Below, piece after piece: positions 37,803 to 47,607 of a stretch of 63,831 nucleotides of DNA. Position numbers and translations under genes: made by a program. The first letter of the stretch is position 1. Each line of letters opens with the position of its first letter. Below the pieces are notes generated by a model. It was not told where the DNA came from and did no database searches. It was given only the letters and a program-made list of their open reading frames with translations. This DNA comes from Pseudomonas sp. BN417 (lineage in GTDB: Bacteria; Pseudomonadota; Gammaproteobacteria; Pseudomonadales; Pseudomonadaceae): assembly GCF_029871205.1 (NCBI RefSeq), contig NZ_SSOJ01000026.1:1-63831 (forward strand), written 5' to 3'.

Positions 37803-38857
37803 ACGAACTCGAACTGCTCGGTCCACGCGCCCATGGCGAGCCCCTTGGCAAGGCGCAACTGAAAGCCACTGCCGAAGATTTCCAGGTCGATGAAGTGCTG
37901 GATATCCCTCTCGCCGGCGAGGGCGAGCACCTCTGGCTCTGGGTGGAGAAGCGCGAGCTGAACACCGAGGAAGCGGCGCGGCGCATCGCCCGGGCCGCAG
38001 GCGTGCCACTGCGGGTGGTCAGCTATGCCGGCCTCAAGGATCGCCAGGCCCTGACCCGCCAGTGGTTCAGCCTGCACTTGCCGGGCAAGGCCGATCCGGA
38101 TCTCGCTGCCGCGGAGAATGCCAACTTGCGCATCCTCCGGCGCGAGCGCCACAAGCGCAAACTGCAGCGCGGCGCCCATTCGGCCAATGGATTCACCTTG
38201 CGCCTTACCCGCCTGCAGGCCGACCGGGCTGCCCTGGAGCAGCGCCTCCAGTGCCTGGTGGAGGCCGGCGTGCCCAACTATTTCGGCCTGCAGCGTTTCG
38301 GTCATGGCGGCGGCAATGTGCAGGATGCCCGCGCCTTCGCCGAGCGCAAGGAATTGCCGGTGCAGCGCAATGTGCGTTCGCGTTTGCTGTCGGCGGGCCG
38401 CAGCTTCCTGTTCAACCGGGTGCTGGCCGAGCGGGTCGCCTCCGGCACCTGGAACCAGGCCCAGGTCGGCGACCTGCTGGCCTTCACCGACAGTCGCAGT
38501 TTCTTCGCCGCGGGCCCGGCGGAATGCAGCGATCCGCGCCTGGCGCAACTCGACCTGCATCCCACCGGTCCACTCTGGGGGGCGGGCGAATCACCCGCCG
38601 CAGGCCACAGCCAAACGCTGGAACAGGGCGTTGTCGATGCCGATCCGGCCCTGCGCGACTGGCTCGCCGAAGCGGGACTGGCGCACGAACGGCGCATCCT
38701 GCGCCTCCCCATCGGCGGCCTGACGTGGCATTATCCCGAGCCTGACGTTCTGCAACTGGAATTCGTCCTGCCGGCTGGATGCTTCGCCACCGCAGTGGTG
38801 CGTGAGCTCGTCGATCTGCTGCCGGCAGGGCAGACGGAAAACCCATGCGCATTCTGA
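37799..38857 (+). CDS. truD: tRNA pseudouridine(13) synthase
   Basis: TruD forms pseudouridine at position 13 of tRNA-Glu. The 352-residue protein has the catalytic aspartate in [20 protein letters not shown] and the [20 protein letters not shown] motif of the family. It overlaps ispF by 4 bp and surE by 13 bp. The C-terminal residues ([17 protein letters not shown]) are as expected, so the overlap with surE is genuine. Confidence 0.95.
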   Translation: MNELELLGPRAHGEPLGKAQLKATAEDFQVDEVLDIPLAGEGEHLWLWVEKRELNTEEAARRIARAAGVPLRVVSYAGLKDRQALTRQWFSLHLPGKADPDLAAAENANLRILRRERHKRKLQRGAHSANGFTLRLTRLQADRAALEQRLQCLVEAGVPNYFGLQRFGHGGGNVQDARAFAERKELPVQRNVRSRLLSAGRSFLFNRVLAERVASGTWNQAQVGDLLAFTDSRSFFAAGPAECSDPRLAQLDLHPTGPLWGAGESPAAGHSQTLEQGVVDADPALRDWLAEAGLAHERRILRLPIGGLTWHYPEPDVLQLEFVLPAGCFATAVVRELVDLLPAGQTENPCAF

Positions 38858-39594
38858 TTTCCAACGACGACGGGGTGACTGCCCCCGGGCTCGCCGCTCT
38901 GCATGGTGCGCTCAAGGATTACGCCGACTGCGTAGTCATCGCACCGGACCAGGACAAAAGTGGCGCCAGCAGTTCTTTGACCCTGGACCGCCCGCTTCAC
39001 CCCTGCACGCTGGACAACGGCTTCATCAGCCTCAACGGCACGCCGACCGATTGCGTCCACCTGGGCCTCAATGGCTTGCTGGAGCAGCTTCCGGACCTGG
39101 TGGTCTCGGGCATCAACCTGGGCGCCAATCTGGGTGATGACGTGCTCTATTCCGGTACGGTGGCCGCGGCCCTGGAAGGACGATTCCTCGCCCTGCCGGC
39201 GTTCGCCTTCTCGTTGCTGTCGCGTCAGGTGGACAACCTGCCGACCGCCGCCCATATCGCTCGGCGACTCGTGGCCGCCCACGACAGGCTCGACCTGCCG
39301 CCGCGCACCGTGCTCAACGTGAACATCCCCAACCTGCCGCTGGATCAGATCCGCGGGATCCGGCTCACCCGGCTCGGCCATCGTGCCCGGGCCGCGGCAC
39401 CGGTGAAGGTAGTCAATCCACGGGGCAAGGAGGGATACTGGATATCCGCAGCCGGCGACGCCGAGGACGGCGGGCCGGGGACGGACTTCCATGCGGTGAT
39501 GCAGGGCTATGTGTCCATCACGCCCCTGCAGCTCGATCGCACCTTCAACGAGGCATTCAACTGCCTCGGAAGCTGGCTGGAGGACCTGCTCTGA
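38845..39594 (+). CDS. surE: 5'/3'-nucleotidase SurE
   Basis: SurE is a metal-dependent phosphatase acting on nucleoside monophosphates and is linked to stationary-phase survival. The 249-residue protein starts with [19 protein letters not shown], whose acidic pair binds the metal, and has [20 protein letters not shown] with the Asn and Ser ligands. It overlaps truD by 13 bp and pcm by one base (TGATG), so translation of the three is linked. The run surE-pcm-nlpD-rpoS is the classic stationary-phase cluster. Confidence 0.95.
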   Translation: MRILISNDDGVTAPGLAALHGALKDYADCVVIAPDQDKSGASSSLTLDRPLHPCTLDNGFISLNGTPTDCVHLGLNGLLEQLPDLVVSGINLGANLGDDVLYSGTVAAALEGRFLALPAFAFSLLSRQVDNLPTAAHIARRLVAAHDRLDLPPRTVLNVNIPNLPLDQIRGIRLTRLGHRARAAAPVKVVNPRGKEGYWISAAGDAEDGGPGTDFHAVMQGYVSITPLQLDRTFNEAFNCLGSWLEDLL

Positions 39595-40271
39595 TGTCCC
39601 GGGAACAGGATGACCTGATGCGCCGCGGGATCGGCATGACGTCCCAGAGAACCCGCGAGCGCCTTATCCAGCGCCTCTACGAGGAAGGGCTGTCCAACGC
39701 CCATGTACTCGAGGCGATTCGCCGGACGCCGCGTCACCTGTTCGTCGACGAGGCCCTGGCCCATCGGGCCTATGAAGACACCGCGTTACCCATCGGCCAC
39801 AACCAGACCATCTCCCAGCCTTATATGGTTGCCCGAATGACCGAGTTGCTGCTGGCCGCCGGCCCGCTGGACAAGGTGCTCGAGATCGGCACCGGCTCCG
39901 GCTACCAGACTGCGATCCTCGCCCAACTGGTGGAGCGGGTGTTCTCCGTGGAGCGCATCCAGGTGCTGCAGGACAAGGCCAAGGAGCGCCTGGCGGTGCT
40001 CAACCTGCGCAATGTGGTGTTCCGCTGGGGGGATGGCTGGGAGGGTTGGTCCGCGCTGGCGCCCTACAACGGCATCATTGTGACCGCGGCGGCGGCGGAT
40101 GTCCCGCCGGCCTTGCTCGACCAACTGGCGCCCGGCGGGCGCCTGGTGATTCCGGTCGGAGCCGGCGACGTCCAGCAACTGATGCTGATCGTTCGCGAAG
40201 AACAGGGCTTCACCCGCCACGTGCTCGATGCGGTGCGCTTCGTCCCTCTGCTCAGTGGCCCGCTGGCCTGA
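39594..40271 (+). CDS. pcm: Protein-L-isoaspartate O-methyltransferase
   Basis: Pcm methylates isoaspartyl residues in aged proteins and so starts their repair. The SAM-binding motif [20 protein letters not shown] and the substrate region [20 protein letters not shown] are clear. The start at 39594 gives 225 residues and couples to the surE stop (TGATG), with GGAGG 10 nt upstream. A shorter 211-residue form from the ATG at 39636 (MTSQRTRER) is how the Pseudomonas protein is often annotated, so the first 14 residues are uncertain. Confidence 0.93.
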   Translation: MSREQDDLMRRGIGMTSQRTRERLIQRLYEEGLSNAHVLEAIRRTPRHLFVDEALAHRAYEDTALPIGHNQTISQPYMVARMTELLLAAGPLDKVLEIGTGSGYQTAILAQLVERVFSVERIQVLQDKAKERLAVLNLRNVVFRWGDGWEGWSALAPYNGIIVTAAAADVPPALLDQLAPGGRLVIPVGAGDVQQLMLIVREEQGFTRHVLDAVRFVPLLSGPLA

Positions 40272-40422
40272 GACCGGACCAAGGGAACCTGCGTCGCGGG
40301 CAACTTTCTGATGCACCGCCAAGCTGTCGTCCTGCTGTACTTTGTGCGGCAGGCGGCTGGCTCGTTCGGATATTTCCGGCACAATAACTACGATCTTGGA
40401 ACGTTGGGAAAAGGGGACAAGA

Positions 40423-41304
40423 GTGAGCCTGATGGCCATTCGGCAGAGGATTCGCATTGGGAAGGGGCTCGCCTGGTTGCCCGCTATCGCCGTTGGCATC
40501 TTGCTGGCCGGCTGCTCCAGCACCCAGCGCGATGGTGTCAGCGTCGTCGACCGCAATCACCAGGGAGCGGCATCCTCCACGAAACGGCAACCCGTCACCA
40601 GCGGCCAGTACCGGGTCCAGCGCGGTGACACCCTCTATTCCATCGCCTTCCGCTTCGGCTGGGACTGGAAAGCCCTGGCCGCGCGCAACGGTATTCCGGC
40701 GCCCTATGTAATCCGCCCTGGTCAGATAATTCGCTTCGACGTTCAGCCCGGTCAGACACGCCCGAAGGCGGTTGCCACGGCCCCTGTAGTCACCAAACCT
40801 AGGACTGGCAGCAGTGTTTCCAGCCAGCCGTCCGTGCCGGCCACGCAACCGGCTGTCCGTCCCCAACCGCCGTCGCCGGCACCGGTGGCGACCGCCCCCG
40901 CGAGCGCGCCGAGCGCGTCTAGCGCGCGGTCTGCAGCCGGTTGGTCCTGGCCCGCGAACGGCCCTCTGATCGGCCGTTTTTCCTCAAACGGCAGTTTGAA
41001 TAAAGGGATTGATATCGCTGGGGAATTAGGCCAGCCTGTCTTGGCTGCGTCAGATGGTTCAGTTGTTTATGCCGGAAGTGGATTACGGGGCTACGGCGAA
41101 CTGGTCATCATCAAACACAGCGATACCTACGTAAGCGCCTATGGTCATAACCGCAGGCTGTTGGTGCGGGAGGGACAGCAGGTCAAAGTCGGGCAGACAA
41201 TTGCCGAGATGGGCTCAACGGGGACTGACCGGGTGAAGCTTCATTTTGAGATTCGCCGTCAAGGAAAGCCTGTAGACCCGCTGCAATACCTGCCACGTCG
41301 TTGA
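40423..41304 (+). CDS. nlpD: Lipoprotein NlpD: LysM and LytM (M23) domains, amidase activator
   Basis: NlpD-type lipoproteins switch on periplasmic amidases during cell division. The 293-residue product has a lipobox (ILLAGCSS), a LysM peptidoglycan-binding domain ([20 protein letters not shown] and on), a Pro/Ala-rich linker, and a C-terminal M23/LytM domain ([20 protein letters not shown] to [16 protein letters not shown]). The usual first zinc ligand HxxxD reads NKGID here, so the domain is probably catalytically dead, as in other NlpD proteins. The start is a GTG at 40423; an ATG at 40432 also fits. From about 40975 codon use becomes noticeably AT-richer, where the rpoS promoter and leader are embedded. 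Confidence 0.93.
   Translation: MSLMAIRQRIRIGKGLAWLPAIAVGILLAGCSSTQRDGVSVVDRNHQGAASSTKRQPVTSGQYRVQRGDTLYSIAFRFGWDWKALAARNGIPAPYVIRPGQIIRFDVQPGQTRPKAVATAPVVTKPRTGSSVSSQPSVPATQPAVRPQPPSPAPVATAPASAPSASSARSAAGWSWPANGPLIGRFSSNGSLNKGIDIAGELGQPVLAASDGSVVYAGSGLRGYGELVIIKHSDTYVSAYGHNRRLLVREGQQVKVGQTIAEMGSTGTDRVKLHFEIRRQGKPVDPLQYLPRR
40984..40999. promoter_or_regulatory. PsrA operator for rpoS, inside nlpD
   Basis: TCAAACGGCAGTTTGA is a perfect dyad (CAAAC-N4-GTTTG). It fits the PsrA consensus as I remember it (C/GAAAC-N2-4-GTTTG/C), and PsrA is the known activator of rpoS in Pseudomonas from a site inside nlpD. It lies about 37-52 bp ahead of the expected rpoS transcription start. Confidence 0.75.
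41000..41040 (+). promoter_or_regulatory. Probable main rpoS promoter inside nlpD
   Basis: GAATTA at 41024-41029 or TATCGC nearby could be the -10 element, with the PsrA dyad replacing a good -35. A start near 41035-41040 would give a leader of about 370 nt, close to the 373 nt I recall for Pseudomonas rpoS. The exact -10 is not resolved. Confidence 0.45.
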
Positions 41305-41314
41305 CCCGTTTTTC

Positions 41315-41345
41315 AGCCCGTTCCACCACGTGGTAAGGACGGGCT
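41315..41345 (+). promoter_or_regulatory. Nested hairpin in the rpoS mRNA leader
   Basis: AGCCCGT (41315-41321) pairs with ACGGGCT (41339-41345), and inside it ACCAC/GTGGT (41325-41334) forms a perfect 10-bp palindrome. The hairpin spans the gap between the nlpD stop and the rpoS ATG, about 65 nt before the start codon. It could stop ribosomes or transcripts from nlpD or affect rpoS translation. Confidence 0.5.
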
Positions 41346-41410
41346 CGGGCGGCGCCAGGGAAGAAGGCATCGCCAGGGCTTGTTGTCGAACTCAGCAAGG
41401 GACAACAACA

Positions 41411-42415
41411 ATGGCACTCAATAAAGAAGCGCCGGAGTTTGACGTCGATGACGAACTGCTCCTTCTGGAGCCGGGCGTCATAATGGACGATGCGTTGAGC
41501 GAGGAGAACGACGCGCCTCTACCCACCGCCAAATCCAGACACTCAACCTCACCCAAGCAACACAAGTACATCGACTACACCCGCGCGCTCGATGCGACCC
41601 AGCTGTATCTTAACGAGATCGGCTTTTCCCCCCTGCTAACCCCGGAAGAAGAAGTGCACTTCGCGCGCCTTGCTCAGCGCGGAGATCCTGCCGGGCGCAA
41701 ACGCATGATCGAAAGCAACCTCCGACTCGTGGTGAAGATCGCGCGACGTTACGTCAATCGCGGGCTTTCGCTGCTCGACCTGATCGAAGAGGGCAACCTC
41801 GGCCTGATCAGGGCGGTGGAGAAGTTCGATCCGGAACGGGGCTTCCGCTTCTCCACCTATGCGACCTGGTGGATCCGTCAGACCATCGAACGGGCCATCA
41901 TGAACCAGACCCGGACCATCCGCCTGCCCATCCATGTGGTCAAGGAGCTCAACGTCTACCTGCGGGCGGCGCGTGAGCTGACCCACAAGCTCGACCACGA
42001 GCCTTCACCGGAAGAAATCGCCAACCTGCTGGAAAAGCCGGTTGACGAGGTCAAGCGCATGCTCGGCCTCAATGAGCGGGTGACTTCGGTGGACGTTTCC
42101 CTGGGGCCGGACTCCGACAAGACTCTGCTGGACACACTGACCGATGACCGTCCGACCGATCCCTGCGAACTGCTGCAGGATGACGACCTCTCGCAAAGCA
42201 TCGATCAGTGGCTTTCCGAACTGACCGACAAGCAACGCGAAGTGGTCGTGCGACGCTTTGGCCTGCGTGGTCACGAAAGCTGCACCCTCGAGGAGGTGGG
42301 CCAGGAGATCGGCCTGACCCGTGAGCGGGTGCGGCAGATCCAGGTCGAAGCGCTAAAGCGTCTTCGGGAAATCCTGGAGAAGAACGGGCTGTCCAGCGAT
42401 GCGCTATTCCAGTAG
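41411..42415 (+). CDS. rpoS: RNA polymerase sigma factor RpoS
   Basis: RpoS is the sigma factor for stationary phase and general stress. The 334-residue protein has region 1.2/2 ([34 protein letters not shown]; the -10 melting segment [20 protein letters not shown]), region 3 ([18 protein letters not shown]) and the region 4 helix-turn-helix ([19 protein letters not shown]). I start at ATG 41411 ([15 protein letters not shown]), the family N-terminus; 27 open codons upstream cover the leader hairpin. A strong terminator follows. Transcription is expected from within nlpD. Confidence 0.97.
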   Translation: MALNKEAPEFDVDDELLLLEPGVIMDDALSEENDAPLPTAKSRHSTSPKQHKYIDYTRALDATQLYLNEIGFSPLLTPEEEVHFARLAQRGDPAGRKRMIESNLRLVVKIARRYVNRGLSLLDLIEEGNLGLIRAVEKFDPERGFRFSTYATWWIRQTIERAIMNQTRTIRLPIHVVKELNVYLRAARELTHKLDHEPSPEEIANLLEKPVDEVKRMLGLNERVTSVDVSLGPDSDKTLLDTLTDDRPTDPCELLQDDDLSQSIDQWLSELTDKQREVVVRRFGLRGHESCTLEEVGQEIGLTRERVRQIQVEALKRLREILEKNGLSSDALFQ

Positions 42416-42436
42416 CGCGTCGGCGGACTGAAAGAA

Positions 42437-42459
42437 CCCGGCTCCGGCCGGGTTTTTTT
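42437..42459 (+). terminator. rpoS terminator
   Basis: CCCGGC (42437-42442), loop TCCG, GCCGGG (42447-42452), then seven T (42453-42459). Confidence 0.88.
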
Positions 42460-42470
42460 ATGCGCTGCAA

Positions 42471-42488
42471 TGTAGGTGATTGCTTACA
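42471..42488. promoter_or_regulatory. GacA upstream activating sequence of rsmZ
   Basis: TGTAGG-N6-CTTACA matches the 18-bp GacA box (TGTAAG-N6-CTTACA) with one change in the left half. It ends about 174 bp before the predicted rsmZ start, the unusually distant position known for rsmZ in Pseudomonas. Between them lies an AT-rich stretch (about 42545-42598) of the sort bound by H-NS-like proteins and IHF. Confidence 0.85.
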
Positions 42489-42627
42489 CGCGTTGTACGT
42501 GATCGCTGGAAGTTCCTGCTCGTGAACGGCGGTATTCGGTCGCCGTAAATTTGTAATGAATTGATATTAAAGGATTTTATTTTAAAAGTACGACGCGCTT
42601 TGCTCTTCGTTCGGCTAATTCACCCGC

Positions 42628-42662
42628 TTGCCCGGCGCTCCTGGATCGCTAATATCACACCT
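42628..42662 (+). promoter_or_regulatory. rsmZ promoter
   Basis: TTGCCC (42628-42633), 16-bp spacer, TAATAT (42650-42655); transcription is expected from about 42662. Confidence 0.65.
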
Positions 42663-42794
42663 GCGTACAGGATGTATGCGGGCTGATAAGGATGTTGGCC
42701 AGGACATCGCCGGAGGCGATTCATCAGGACGATGAGCAAGGACTACAGGGAATAGGGACAAAAGAGTGGGCGGGTAATCCCCGCCCCTTTTTTT
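42662..42794 (+). ncRNA. rsmZ: Small regulatory RNA RsmZ
   Basis: RsmZ sequesters RsmA/CsrA-type translational repressors through exposed GGA motifs. The segment between rpoS and fdxA, where Pseudomonas encodes rsmZ, contains at least seven GGA triplets in about 90 nt, several in hairpin loops: CATCAGGACGATG (42722-42734) is a stem closing AGGA, and GGCCAGGACATCGCCGGAGG precedes it. The RNA ends in a terminator, GGGCGGG/CCCGCCC followed by seven T (42768-42794). A GacA box lies far upstream. The 5' end is estimated from the promoter and could be off by a few bases; length is about 130 nt. Confidence 0.9.
42768..42794 (+). terminator. rsmZ terminator
   Basis: GGGCGGG (42768-42774), loop TAATC, CCCGCCC (42780-42786), then a T-run to 42794. 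Confidence 0.88.
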
Positions 42795-42806
42795 GTCCGT
42801 AGAAAA

Positions 42807-42839
42807 GCAAAAGGCCCGCAGATATGCGGGCCTTTTTGC
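42807..42839 (-). terminator. fdxA terminator, probably bidirectional
   Basis: GCAAAAGGCCCGCA (42807-42820), loop GATA, TGCGGGCCTTTTTGC (42825-42839). On the minus strand the stem is followed by TTTTGC, 16 bp after the fdxA stop; on the plus strand it backs up the rsmZ terminator. Confidence 0.85.
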
Positions 42840-42854
42840 ATTGGGTGCGAAAAC

Positions 42855-43178
42855 TCAGCGCTCCAGATGCTCCAGCTTGCCTTTGACACCGTCCCACTCT
42901 TCGGCGTCGGGCAGAGAGTCCTTCTTCTCGGTGATGTTTGGCCAGACCTCGGCCAGATCACGGTTCAGCTCGGTGAACTCCTGCATGTCCTCAGGCACTT
43001 CATCCTCGGAGAAGATGGCTTGCGCCGGGCATTCAGGCTCGCAGAGCGCGCAGTCGATGCACTCGTCCGGGTGAATGACCAGGAAGTTCGGGCCTTCGTA
43101 GAAGCAGTCCACCGGACAGACTTCCACACAGTCGGTGTATTTGCATTTGATGCAGTTGTCGGTGACGACGAAGGTCAT
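42855..43178 (-). CDS. fdxA: Seven-iron (3Fe-4S/4Fe-4S) ferredoxin FdxA
   Basis: The 107-residue ferredoxin carries two clusters: [20 protein letters not shown] and the second set in [17 protein letters not shown]. The extended C-terminal tail ([20 protein letters not shown]) is typical of Azotobacter-type FdI/FdxA proteins. I start at ATG 43178 (MTFVVTDNC), with GAGGAGAAGAATTGAA upstream. Its electron partner is not evident from the neighbours; it sits between rsmZ and mutS, as in other pseudomonads. Confidence 0.95.
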   Translation of the reverse strand: MTFVVTDNCIKCKYTDCVEVCPVDCFYEGPNFLVIHPDECIDCALCEPECPAQAIFSEDEVPEDMQEFTELNRDLAEVWPNITEKKDSLPDAEEWDGVKGKLEHLER

Positions 43179-43318
43179 TTCAATTCTTCTCCTCAAGCGG
43201 CGGCTCGGAAGCCTTCTATGCCAGGCTTCTCGGCTCGGGAACTCACGGCGTCGGGCAGGCTGTTTCCCGGCTGCATTCCAGAGCGCGCGGGATTCTAGCA
43301 GCTTGTGCGCCTCAGGCG

Positions 43319-45886
43319 TTAGATGCGTGACTTCAGTGTATATAACAGCTCCAGTGCGAGCCGGGGCGTCAGATCATCCGGGTTGATCCTCGCCAATTCA
43401 TCCAGCACCGGGTGCGGCAGGCTGGCGAACAGGTCGCTCTGCATGGGCGCACTTGGCTGGCCGGGAGCCGGGCGGGGTATCTCGTGGGGCAGGCTGGTGG
43501 TTTCCAGTCGCGCCAGGTGTTCGCGGGCGCGCTGGATCACGCCACCCGGGACCCCAGCCAGTTGCGCCACGGCCAGGCCATAGCTCTGGCTGGCCGGACC
43601 TGGCAGCACGTGGTGCAGGAAGACGATGCGCTCGTTGTGCTCGGTGGCGTTCAGGTGGACGTTGGCCACCACCGGTTCGCTTTCCGGTAGTACGGTCAGC
43701 TCGAAGTAGTGGGTGGCGAACAGGGTGAAGGCGCGTAGGCGGGCCAGGTGCTCGGCGGCTGCCCAGGCCAGCGAGAGGCCGTCGAAGGTGCTGGTGCCGC
43801 GGCCCACTTCATCCATCAGCACCAGGCTGCTGGCGCTGGCGTTGTGCAGGATGTTGGCGGTCTCGCTCATCTCCACCATGAAGGTGGAACGGCCGCCGGC
43901 CAGGTCGTCGCTGGAGCCTATGCGGGTGAAGATGCGGTCCACCAGCGACAGTTCGCAGCTCGCCGCCGGCACGAAGCAGCCGATGTGGGCGAGCAGGACG
44001 ATCAATGCGGTCTGGCGCATGTAAGTCGACTTACCGCCCATGTTCGGGCCGGTGATGATCAGCATGCGGGTGGCGTCGTCCAGGGCCAGGTCGTTGGCCA
44101 CGAAGGGCGTGTCCAGCACCTGCTCCACGACCGGGTGGCGGCCCTGGTCGATGCGCATGCAGGGCTCGTCGACGAAGCGTGGGCGATTCAGGTCGAGGTT
44201 CAGCGCGCGCTCGGCGAAGTTGCTCAGCACGTCCAGTTCAGCCAGGGCGGCGGCGGTGTCCTGCAGTGGTGCCAGTTGCTCGATCAGCAGCTCCAGCAGT
44301 TCGTCGTAGAGGAGCTTCTCCCGCGCCAGGGCGCGGCTCTTGGCCGACAGTGCCTTGTCTTCGAAGGCCTTCAGCTCCGGGGTGATGAAGCGCTCGGCGC
44401 CCTTGAGCGTTTGGCGGCGGATGTAGTCCGCCGGCGCTTGCTCGGCCTGCACGCGGGGCAGTTCGATGTAGTAACCGTGGATGCGGTTGTAGCCGACCTT
44501 GAGGTTGGGCAGGCCGGTGCGGGCCTTTTCCCGGGCTTCCAGGTCCATCAGGTACTGGCCGGCGTTCTCGCTCAGGGCCTGCAGCTCATCCAGCTCGGCG
44601 TCGTAGCCGGTCTTGATCACCCCGCCGTCACGGATCACCGCAGGTGGGTTGTCGATGATGGCGCGGGCGAGCAGGTCGGCCAGTTCCGGATAGGTGCGGA
44701 TGTTTCCGGACAGGGCCTGCAGATGCGGTGCCTCCAGTTCGGTCATGGCGCCCTGGAGTTGGGGCAGGGCGGCGAGCGCATCGCGCAGGCGCGCCAGGTC
44801 GCGCGGCCGCGCATTACGCAGACCGATACGCGCGAGGATGCGCTCCACGTCGCCGATTTCCTTCAGCTGCGGTTGCAGGGACTCGAAGCGGTAGCGGTCC
44901 AGCAGACAGTCGATGGCGTCCTGGCGCGCTTCCAGTACGGCACGGTCGCGCAGTGGGCGGTTCAGCCAGCGGCTCAGCAAGCGACTGCCCATGGCGGTCT
45001 GGCAGCGGTCGATGACCGATTGCAGGGTGTTGTCGCGGCCGCCGGAGAGATTGACGTCCAGCTCCAGGTTGCGGCGGCTGGCGGCATCGAGGATCACCGT
45101 ATCGTCGATGCGCTCATGGCGCAGGCTGCGCAGGTGGGGCAGGGCGGTGCGCTGGGTCTCCTTGGCATAGCCCAACAGGCAGCCGGCGGAACCTATGGCC
45201 AGGGTCAGGGATTCGCAGCCGAAGCCCTTGAGGTCCTGCACGCCGAACTGTTGGCACAGGCTCTTCTTCGCCGAGTCCCGGTCGAAGTCCCAGGGCGCGC
45301 GGCGGCGCACGCCCCGACGCTTTTCGGCGGGCAGGCCCTGGGGCCAGTCGTCCGGGATCAGCAGCTCGGCGGGGTTGAGGCGTTCCAGTTCGGCCAGGAG
45401 GTTCTCCCAGCCCTTGATCTCCTGCACGCTGAAGCGGCCGCTGGTGATGTCCAGCACTGCCAGGCCGAACAGGCGCTCGTCGCCCAGCACGGCCGCCAGC
45501 AGGTTGTCGCGGCGCTCGTCGAGCAGCGCTTCGTCGCTGATGGTGCCGGGCGTGATGATGCGCACCACCTGGCGCTCCACCGGCCCCTTGCTGGTGGCCG
45601 GGTCGCCGATCTGTTCGCAGATCACCACCGACTCACCCAGCTTGACCAGCTTGGCCAGGTAGCCCTCCACCGCGTGGAAGGGGATGCCGGCCATGGGAAT
45701 GGCCTTGCCCGCCGATTGACCCCGAGAGGTCAGGGTGATGTCGAGAAGCTTGGCGGCCTTCTTGGCGTCCTCGTAGAAGATCTCGTAGAAGTCGCCCATG
45801 CGATAGAACATCAGCTGGTCCGGGTGCTGGTTCTTCAGCCTCCAGTACTGGGCCATCATGGGTGTGTGTTCGCTGAGATCGCTCAT
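43319..45886 (-). CDS. mutS: DNA mismatch repair protein MutS
   Basis: MutS finds mismatches and starts repair with MutL. The 855-residue protein has the mismatch-contact motif [18 protein letters not shown] near the N-terminus (Phe and Glu of FYE), the Walker A loop in [40 protein letters not shown] (Walker B), and the ATPase helix [10 protein letters not shown] start at ATG 45886 ([15 protein letters not shown]), the family N-terminus; 65 further open codons run over the pncC start region. It is divergent from pncC with 70 bp between. Confidence 0.96.
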   Translation of the reverse strand: MSDLSEHTPMMAQYWRLKNQHPDQLMFYRMGDFYEIFYEDAKKAAKLLDITLTSRGQSAGKAIPMAGIPFHAVEGYLAKLVKLGESVVICEQIGDPATSKGPVERQVVRIITPGTISDEALLDERRDNLLAAVLGDERLFGLAVLDITSGRFSVQEIKGWENLLAELERLNPAELLIPDDWPQGLPAEKRRGVRRRAPWDFDRDSAKKSLCQQFGVQDLKGFGCESLTLAIGSAGCLLGYAKETQRTALPHLRSLRHERIDDTVILDAASRRNLELDVNLSGGRDNTLQSVIDRCQTAMGSRLLSRWLNRPLRDRAVLEARQDAIDCLLDRYRFESLQPQLKEIGDVERILARIGLRNARPRDLARLRDALAALPQLQGAMTELEAPHLQALSGNIRTYPELADLLARAIIDNPPAVIRDGGVIKTGYDAELDELQALSENAGQYLMDLEAREKARTGLPNLKVGYNRIHGYYIELPRVQAEQAPADYIRRQTLKGAERFITPELKAFEDKALSAKSRALAREKLLYDELLELLIEQLAPLQDTAAALAELDVLSNFAERALNLDLNRPRFVDEPCMRIDQGRHPVVEQVLDTPFVANDLALDDATRMLIITGPNMGGKSTYMRQTALIVLLAHIGCFVPAASCELSLVDRIFTRIGSSDDLAGGRSTFMVEMSETANILHNASASSLVLMDEVGRGTSTFDGLSLAWAAAEHLARLRAFTLFATHYFELTVLPESEPVVANVHLNATEHNERIVFLHHVLPGPASQSYGLAVAQLAGVPGGVIQRAREHLARLETTSLPHEIPRPAPGQPSAPMQSDLFASLPHPVLDELARINPDDLTPRLALELLYTLKSRI

Positions 45887-45956
45887 TGCCTGGCCTTGCG
45901 TGCAAAAGGCGCTAGTGTACGGTATCCCGTTGGCCCGCTTTAACCCCGGAGTACAC

Positions 45957-46469
45957 ATGTCCGTTACCGAAGATGAGCTGACGCTGCTGGCCGCCCGGCT
46001 CGGCGAGAAACTGAAGGCGCGCGGTGAGCTGGTGAGCACCGCGGAGTCCTGCACCGGTGGCGGTATCGCCGAAGCCATCACGCGGATTCCCGGCAGCTCG
46101 GCCTGGTTCGAGGCCGGCTATATCACCTATTCCAATCAGCAGAAGACCGAGCAGCTGGCTGTGCCCGCGGAGCTGTTCCCGCAGGTGGGGGCGGTCAGTC
46201 GCGAGGTGGTCGAGGCCATGGTGCGTGGCGCCCAGCAGCGCAGTGGTGCGCGTTTCGCCGTGGCGGTCAGTGGTGTGGCTGGTCCCGATGGCGGCTCCCC
46301 GCAGAAACCGGTGGGCACTGTCTGGCTGGCCTGGGGCGATGGCGCCGAGATCGAGGCCGTGCGCCGCCAGTTCCCGGGCGATCGCCTGGCGGTTCGTCGG
46401 CAAGCGGTGGCCGATGCCCTACAGGGTTTGATCCGACTAGCTGCAGGAGAAAAAGCCGGGCAGGGGTAG
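45957..46469 (+). CDS. pncC: Nicotinamide-nucleotide amidohydrolase PncC (CinA C-terminal family)
   Basis: PncC deamidates nicotinamide mononucleotide to nicotinate mononucleotide in NAD salvage. The 170-residue protein is the CinA C-terminal domain alone, with the active-site segment [20 protein letters not shown] and the [15 protein letters not shown] loop; the larger CinA N-terminal domain is absent. The ATG at 45957 is chosen as the first start after the mutS gene begins. It lies directly ahead of recA, the usual place in proteobacteria, though recA has its own SOS promoter. Confidence 0.92.
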   Translation: MSVTEDELTLLAARLGEKLKARGELVSTAESCTGGGIAEAITRIPGSSAWFEAGYITYSNQQKTEQLAVPAELFPQVGAVSREVVEAMVRGAQQRSGARFAVAVSGVAGPDGGSPQKPVGTVWLAWGDGAEIEAVRRQFPGDRLAVRRQAVADALQGLIRLAAGEKAGQG

Positions 46470-46496
46470 GCGAGTGACTTGCCCTATGGAATAATA

Positions 46497-46512
46497 CTGT
46501 CTACTTATACAG
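46497..46512. promoter_or_regulatory. SOS (LexA) box of recA
   Basis: CTGTCTACTTATACAG is a perfect CTGT-N8-ACAG LexA site, extended by TA on both sides. It overlaps a plausible -10 (TACTTA, 46502-46507) lying 17 bp after TTGCCC (46479-46484), so LexA would block the polymerase directly. Confidence 0.9.
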
Positions 46513-46556
46513 TTATTGGTGGCCGCCAGGCCCTCTTGATTTTAGTGAGGACTTCA

Positions 46557-47600
46557 ATGGACGAGAACAAGAAGCGCGCCTTGGCTGCTGCCCTGGGCCA
46601 GATCGAAAAGCAGTTCGGCAAGGGGGCGGTAATGCGCATGGGCGACCATGACCGCCAGGCCATCCCGGCCATTTCCACCGGTTCCCTGGGCCTGGACATC
46701 GCCCTCGGCATCGGCGGCCTGCCGAAAGGCCGTATCGTCGAGATCTACGGTCCCGAATCCTCCGGTAAGACCACCCTGACCCTTTCCGTCATCGCCGAAG
46801 CCCAGAAGATGGGCGCCACCTGCGCCTTCGTCGACGCCGAACACGCCCTGGATCCGGACTACGCCGGCAAGCTCGGGGTGAACGTCGACGACCTGCTGGT
46901 TTCCCAGCCGGACACCGGCGAGCAGGCCCTGGAAATCACCGACATGCTGGTGCGCTCCAACGCCGTCGACGTGATCATCGTCGACTCGGTAGCGGCCCTG
47001 GTGCCCAAGGCCGAGATCGAAGGCGAGATGGGCGACTCCCACGTCGGCCTGCAGGCGCGCCTGATGTCCCAGGCCCTGCGCAAGATCACCGGCAACATCA
47101 AGAACGCCAACTGCCTGGTCATCTTCATCAACCAGATCCGCATGAAGATCGGCGTGATGTTCGGCAACCCGGAAACCACCACCGGTGGTAACGCCCTGAA
47201 GTTCTACGCGTCCGTGCGCCTCGACATCCGCCGTACCGGCGCGGTGAAGGACGGCGAGGAAGTGGTGGGCAGCGAAACCCGCGTCAAGGTGGTGAAGAAC
47301 AAGGTGGCCCCGCCCTTCCGCCAGGCCGAGTTCCAGATCATGTACGGCAAGGGCATCTACCGCACCGGCGAGATCATCGACCTGGGCGTGCAGCAGGGCC
47401 TGGTGGAGAAATCCGGCGCCTGGTACAGCTACCAGGGCAACAAGATCGGCCAGGGCAAGGCCAACGCCGCCAAGTACCTGGAAGACAACCCCGAAGTCGG
47501 CAGCGCCATCGAGAAGATCATTCGCGAGCGGCTGCTGGTCGATTCGACTGCCAGCAAGTCGGCCGCCACCGCTGACGACCTGGCCGACGTAGACCTCTGA
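46557..47600 (+). CDS. recA: Recombinase RecA
   Basis: RecA forms filaments on single-stranded DNA, performs strand exchange and stimulates LexA self-cleavage. The 347-residue protein has Walker A in [39 protein letters not shown] (Walker B), and the L2 DNA-binding loop ending in [21 protein letters not shown] start at ATG 46557 with TGAGG upstream. recX follows after 7 bp, so the two share SOS control. Confidence 0.97.
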   Translation: MDENKKRALAAALGQIEKQFGKGAVMRMGDHDRQAIPAISTGSLGLDIALGIGGLPKGRIVEIYGPESSGKTTLTLSVIAEAQKMGATCAFVDAEHALDPDYAGKLGVNVDDLLVSQPDTGEQALEITDMLVRSNAVDVIIVDSVAALVPKAEIEGEMGDSHVGLQARLMSQALRKITGNIKNANCLVIFINQIRMKIGVMFGNPETTTGGNALKFYASVRLDIRRTGAVKDGEEVVGSETRVKVVKNKVAPPFRQAEFQIMYGKGIYRTGEIIDLGVQQGLVEKSGAWYSYQGNKIGQGKANAAKYLEDNPEVGSAIEKIIRERLLVDSTASKSAATADDLADVDL

Positions 47601-47607
47601 TCCTCCC

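Noticed and set aside
43748-45943. 731-codon open frame antisense to mutS
   Set aside because: MutS is unmistakable; this frame is a codon-bias shadow.
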